DNA from: Damh-18 sp036275695
GTDB lineage: Bacteria > Patescibacteriota > Minisyncoccia > Phycocordibacterales > UBA918
Direction of reading: 5' to 3'
NCBI GenBank assembly: GCA_036275695.1
Contig: DASUDI010000032.1
Location: 1-14,830 of the forward strand
Length of the DNA stretch: 14,830 nt
Shown here: piece after piece, positions 12,756 to 14,830 of the stretch
Position numbering within the stretch: the stretch's first letter is position 1
How the letters are laid out: each line of letters starts with the position of its first letter
Notes under the pieces: model-generated
What the model was told of the DNA's origin: nothing
What the model saw: the letters and a program-made list of their open reading frames with translations, nothing else
Databases searched by the model: none
Position numbers and translations under genes: made by a program

Positions 12756-12930
12756 ATATTTCCCTGTTCATTAATTCATTATAAATATCAAGATTTTTGT
12801 TATATTCTTTTGTCTTTTTCTTTTCACTCCCAGACCTAGGTGGGTGATTAATATGGTAAACACCCACTGATGTAAGCGGTACTAAGAAACACCCACTCGC
12901 GATGGGGAAATATCTTGGTCCACTTTGATT
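12748..12930 (-). pseudogene. 3' remnant of an unidentified (possibly glycosyltransferase) gene
   Basis: A minus-strand frame is open from about 12930 to TAA at 12748-12750 and ends SVGVYHINHPPRSGSEKKK then TKEYNKNLDIYNELMNREIYD. The last 40 residues look like genuine protein: a charged C-terminal helix with a His-Pro-Pro-Arg turn, reminiscent of the end of some family 2 glycosyltransferases with a galactosyltransferase-type C-terminus, though this is a weak resemblance. It overlaps the double-Nudix start by 8 nt, as operon neighbours do. No start codon region exists upstream; instead the 5' part of a different gene adjoins it. True homology probably begins somewhere in 12870-12900. Confidence 0.55.
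12839..12897. repeat. short direct and inverted repeats at a gene-fusion junction
   Basis: AAACACCCACT occurs at 12858-12868 and 12887-12897 (29 bp apart), and GTGGGTG at 12840-12846 pairs with CACCCAC at 12861-12867 to form a hairpin. They sit where two gene fragments are joined, so they may be the ends of a lost mobile element or the sequences that recombined. Confidence 0.5.
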
Positions 12931-13099
12931 CTAATCCATGAAGCGTCTTATAACTCATCATCACACCAATATGAAGTCTACGATTTTGGTTCGCGTCATG
13001 GTGCGTGTCAAAAACCGAAAGCATCTGCTCAACTTGCTTACTGTGTGTGAAATCGGTGATGCCGATATACGGAGTATACATAGCGTATATCTTACTCAT
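12848..13099 (-). pseudogene. 5' fragment of an unidentified conserved gene
   Basis: Starting at ATG 13099 the peptide reads MSKIYAMYTPYIGITDFT, then a helix (HSKQVEQMLSVFDTHHD), RRLHIGVMMSYKTLHGL and ESKWTKIFPHRE. The alternation of beta strand and helix suggests the first part of a TIM-barrel-like enzyme, and I have a faint memory of such proteins in Patescibacteria annotated as phosphoribosylanthranilate-isomerase-like; I cannot confirm it. After about FPHRE the frame continues for 17 residues of unrelated sequence to a stop at 12848, which is another frame of the neighbouring remnant. So the gene is cut at about 12895-12905. A GTG at 13126 gives a longer frame, but MSK is the more natural start. 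Confidence 0.5.
13067..13072 (+). other. no separate feature: overlap zone of fragment and AOX-like leader
   Basis: The plus-strand frame that extends the oxidase-like gene upstream to 12938 runs antisense across the 5' fragment on the minus strand and has no recognisable content. It is not considered coding; the true start is 13181. Confidence 0.3.
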
Positions 13100-13163
13100 G
13101 TCACGCGTAAACACAACACAACCCACACTTCCCTCACTTACACGCTAGCGTCACATAATTATC

Positions 13164-13172
13164 TGCTATACT
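13164..13172 (+). promoter_or_regulatory. extended -10 of the AOX-like gene
   Basis: TGCTATACT (TGN plus TATACT at 13167-13172), 8 nt before the ATG at 13181. It fixes the start codon and implies a leaderless message. Confidence 0.6.
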
Positions 13173-13180
13173 TTACGCAT

Positions 13181-13876
13181 ATGCAAAAGAAACATCACGA
13201 TCCAAATCTTGAATTGCTCAATAAAAAACTATGTGACCCAGTAGTGCTTGCGGAATATAAAGCAACCTACGACCATTACAAACCAAGTATTATTCCTCGT
13301 GTACTTGGCGGTTTTTTAGTGCTCTGTGGAAACATTGTGTATGGAAGAAATCCATCATACCTCAAGTTTCGCGCCGTTGAGGTGATAGCGCGCGTTCCCT
13401 ACCACTCTTGGTCGTCTGCGTCATACACGCACCTCACCCTTCACTTTACCGACGAGAAACGCGCGCTTCACTACTCACAATCCACGCGATTTTCAGATAT
13501 AGCACAGGCAAATGAGACAATGCACGTTGTTGTGATTTCACACATTCTAAATGGCATCTGCAAAGCAGGATTTATACGTCACACCCTTATACCCGTGCTC
13601 TTTTCATTCTTTTATTTCTGGTCATCGTATCTACTCTACATGCTCAATACCCGATGGTCATACGAATTAAACTATCTCTTTGAATCACACGCTTTTGCGC
13701 AGTATAGTACCTTTATCGAGAAGAACGTAGAAATGCTTAAAGCAACTCCCATGGAAAGCACATTCCTTGAACACTATGGTCGTCCCGCGCAAAATCAGTA
13801 TGACTTCTTTGTGGGGGTACGTAACGATGAAATTATTCACCGCAACATGTCCATTGAAGCTATTGGGAAAATGTAA
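13181..13876 (+). CDS. alternative-oxidase-family di-iron protein
   Basis: A 231-residue protein with the full ligand set of the alternative oxidase / plastoquinol terminal oxidase family: Glu67 in AVEVIARVPYHSWSS (family pattern LETIA-VPGM), Glu112 and His115 in ANETMHVVVIS (family AENERMHL), Glu168 in LFESHAFAQYSTF (family LEEEAVHTYT), and Glu217 and His220 in VRNDEIIHRNM (family IRADEAHHRDV). The spacings (45, 56 and 49 residues) are close to those of known enzymes. A hydrophobic stretch at about 131-155 (HTLIPVLFSFFYFWSSYLLYM) fits the membrane-embedded helix. Such enzymes oxidise quinol and reduce oxygen to water without pumping protons. An organism of this type might use it to remove oxygen or recycle a host- or partner-derived quinol; that is inference. 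It is a single-gene unit. Confidence 0.8.
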   Translation: MQKKHHDPNLELLNKKLCDPVVLAEYKATYDHYKPSIIPRVLGGFLVLCGNIVYGRNPSYLKFRAVEVIARVPYHSWSSASYTHLTLHFTDEKRALHYSQSTRFSDIAQANETMHVVVISHILNGICKAGFIRHTLIPVLFSFFYFWSSYLLYMLNTRWSYELNYLFESHAFAQYSTFIEKNVEMLKATPMESTFLEHYGRPAQNQYDFFVGVRNDEIIHRNMSIEAIGKM

Positions 13877-13912
13877 ATCTACACACTATCATACTTTTTT
13901 CAGAGGCCTGCG

Positions 13913-13921
13913 TGATACAAT
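13913..13921 (+). promoter_or_regulatory. extended -10 of the 13928 gene
   Basis: TGATACAAT (TGN plus TACAAT at 13916-13921), 6 nt before the ATG: again leaderless. Confidence 0.55.
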
Positions 13922-13927
13922 ATACTC

Positions 13928-14398
13928 ATGAATCCACCAATACGATCTGTATGTTGGGAAGCACCAGAGCACCAGCACGTAGTGAGAACTGCTGATTGGT
14001 ATTGGATTGTAGGTATATTTGGAAGCGCACTGGCAGTCGCAAGTATCATTTTTGGCAATGTCCTCTTTGGTATTATCATTATTCTAGCCGTTACTGTTTT
14101 GATATTTCATGGAAACAAGCCGCCACGTATCATTTTTTTTGAAGTATCGGTACGCGGTGTTCGTATGGGAGATCATCTCTACCCGTACCCATCCATTGAA
14201 TCGTTTTACATAGACGAGGATAGTCCCTATGGACCACAACTTCTCATCAAACCAAACAAAATGTTCTCTCAATTACTCATACTCCCACTACCTGAAGGGT
14301 GCATTGACGACGTAGACACACTACTTTCAGAACGTATCCCAGAGGAACATCTTCGAGAGCCTCTTTCTCATATTGTACTTGAATATCTCGGTTTTTGA
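13928..14398 (+). CDS. two-helix membrane protein of unknown function
   Basis: A 156-residue protein. A short N-terminal part with WEAPEHQHVVRTADWYWIVG leads into two adjacent membrane helices (about residues 27-45 and 46-63: GIFGSALAVASIIFG, LFGIIIILAVTVLIF) separated by a tight GNV turn. A soluble C-terminal domain of about 90 residues follows, with beta strands (PRIIFFEVSVRGVRMGDHLYPY; SIESFYIDED; PQLLIKPNKMFSQLLILPLP) and a final helix. This plan of a helical hairpin plus a PH-like beta domain is familiar from unnamed Patescibacteria proteins, but I assign no function. The promoter of tRNA-Arg(GCG) lies in its last codons. Confidence 0.85.
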   Translation: MNPPIRSVCWEAPEHQHVVRTADWYWIVGIFGSALAVASIIFGNVLFGIIIILAVTVLIFHGNKPPRIIFFEVSVRGVRMGDHLYPYPSIESFYIDEDSPYGPQLLIKPNKMFSQLLILPLPEGCIDDVDTLLSERIPEEHLREPLSHIVLEYLGF

Positions 14399-14406
14399 TG
14401 TATTCT
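14379..14406 (+). promoter_or_regulatory. tRNA-Arg(GCG) promoter (TTGAAT-16-TATTCT)
   Basis: -35 TTGAAT (14379-14384) inside the end of the preceding gene, spacer 16, -10 TATTCT (14401-14406), 8 nt before the tRNA. Confidence 0.55.
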
Positions 14407-14414
14407 GTACGCAC

Positions 14415-14489
14415 GTCCTCATAGTTTAATGGATAGAACGCGGGTTTGCGGTACCCGTAATCTAGGTTCGATTCCTAGTGAGGGCACCA
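14415..14489 (+). tRNA. tRNA-Arg (GCG)
   Basis: Acceptor GTCCTCA/TGAGGGC, A73 and encoded CCA (14487-14489); D arm GTTTAATGGATAGAAC; anticodon stem CGGGT/ACCCG with loop TTGCGGT gives GCG; T loop TTCGATT. It is closely related to tRNA-Arg(UCU) in acceptor and D arm. Confidence 0.94.
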
Positions 14490-14492
14490 ACA

Positions 14493-14521
14493 ACAAAGCC
14501 AGACCTTGCGTCTGGCTTTGT
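14493..14521 (+). terminator. terminator after tRNA-Arg(GCG)
   Basis: 12-bp perfect stem, arms 14493-14504 and 14510-14521, loop CTTGC; same sequence as the terminator of tRNA-Arg(UCU) read on its own strand. About 55 bp after A73 are nearly identical at the two tRNA genes (5 differences by eye). Confidence 0.75.
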
Positions 14522-14600
14522 GTTGATCCAAGGAATTGAAAAGGTTGCTAGTCGTTTTGACGTAGGAAAAGCAGTAACAACCTGTACTGAACATAGAATA

Positions 14601-14619
14601 TTCGATTCCTCGTGGGGCA
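14601..14619 (+). repeat. orphan tRNA-Arg 3'-end fragment
   Basis: TTCGATTCCTCGTGGGGCA equals the T loop to A73 of tRNA-Arg(UCU) with one G missing, and is less like the adjacent tRNA-Arg(GCG) (TTCGATTCCTAGTGAGGGCA). No tRNA body precedes it. The rest of 14522-14645 holds no gene I can support. Confidence 0.6.
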
Positions 14620-14645
14620 CTAAAAAATGAATTGGTAACAAAACA

Positions 14646-14662
14646 CCCGCGCTTTGCGCGGG
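14646..14662 (-). terminator. rpsT terminator
   Basis: Stem CCCGCGC/GCGCGGG with a 3-nt loop, followed on the minus strand by TGTTTTGTT. It lies 11 nt after the rpsT stop. Confidence 0.7.
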
Positions 14663-14673
14663 GTCTGTATCAC

Positions 14674-14830
14674 CTACTTCGTACTCGTCGCGCGCATGAG
14701 ACGTGATTTCTTGCGTGATGCGGTGTTCTTGGTGATGATACCGCGCTTTGCTGCTTTGTCGATGGCTTGGTATGCGGTAGCAATGTGGGTGGGGGTGACA
14801 CTTCCCTTTTTGAGGTGTGACTGTGTGGTC
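14674..14830 (-). CDS. rpsT: 30S ribosomal protein S20, C-terminal part
   Basis: The minus strand from the window edge reads 51 codons to TAG at 14674-14676. The peptide HIATAYQAIDKAAKRGI, then ITKNTASRKKSRLMRATS, is the conserved C-terminal half of S20, a helical protein that binds 16S rRNA early in assembly; IDKAAKRGIIHKNTAARKKSRL is the family pattern. The N-terminal half lies outside the window. Confidence 0.92.
   Translation of the reverse strand, partial: TTQSHLKKGSVTPTHIATAYQAIDKAAKRGIITKNTASRKKSRLMRATSTK

Noticed and set aside
12858..12897. AAACACCCACT repeated after 29 bp, as in the start of a CRISPR array
   Set aside because: Only two copies of 11 bp, one also part of a local hairpin; no third unit and no cas genes.
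12938..13180. Upstream extension of the oxidase-like frame
   Set aside because: It is antisense to the 13099 fragment, His/Thr-rich without recognisable content, and a well-placed extended -10 supports a start at 13181.
14522..14600. Possible small RNA or tRNA body before the orphan 3' end
   Set aside because: I could not find a cloverleaf or a conserved stem; only the 3' fragment is convincing.

Overview
The window looks like a chromosomal segment of a Candidate Phyla Radiation (Patescibacteria, probably Parcubacteria-like) bacterium. This is inferred from very compact gene packing, single-domain versions of core enzymes, a ribosomal protein L19 with a long charged tail, a pilM-pilN-pilO-like block, and many genes that start 6-8 nt after a -10 box with no room for a ribosome binding site. 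I ran no database search, so the taxonomic call rests on recognition only.

Layout. Positions 1-431 hold a broken edge: a short unresolved tail and the 3' remnant of a PD-(D/E)XK-nuclease-like gene. Then come tRNA-His with a 19-bp copy of its 3' end 200 bp away, a MutT-type Nudix gene and tRNA-Leu(GAG). Next, on the minus strand, are rplS (1627-2205) and an acyP-uppS-rluD operon (3976 down to 2280). On the plus strand follow tRNA-Val(UAC) and a stand-alone zwf (4270-5688). The minus strand then carries tRNA-Arg(UCU), a pilM-pilN-pilO-small membrane protein operon (8413 down to 5837), and ruvX with a Trbp111-like tRNA-binding protein (9219 down to 8487). tRNA-Ser(UGA) ends this core stretch.

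Positions 9392-12930 are an AT-rich accessory island with different gene style: a GT4 glycosyltransferase cut in two by an IS3-family element (about 1.13 kb), translationally coupled to a tandem double-Nudix protein, and upstream of that the last codons of another, truncated gene fused to the 5' fragment of an unrelated gene. This resembles a remnant of a surface-glycan locus eroded by insertion and recombination.

The right part returns to core style: an alternative-oxidase-family di-iron protein (13181-13876), a two-helix membrane protein, tRNA-Arg(GCG), and the 3' part of rpsT (ribosomal protein S20) running off the window.

Main points of interest: all six di-iron ligands in the oxidase-like protein; the exact in-frame repair of the glycosyltransferase when one GGTACC copy and the IS are removed; the double-Nudix/GT4 pair; fragments resembling tRNA 3' ends scattered behind four of the six tRNA genes; and two promoter styles, TTGNAT-16-TANNNT for most tRNAs versus a lone or extended -10 directly at the start codon for protein genes.
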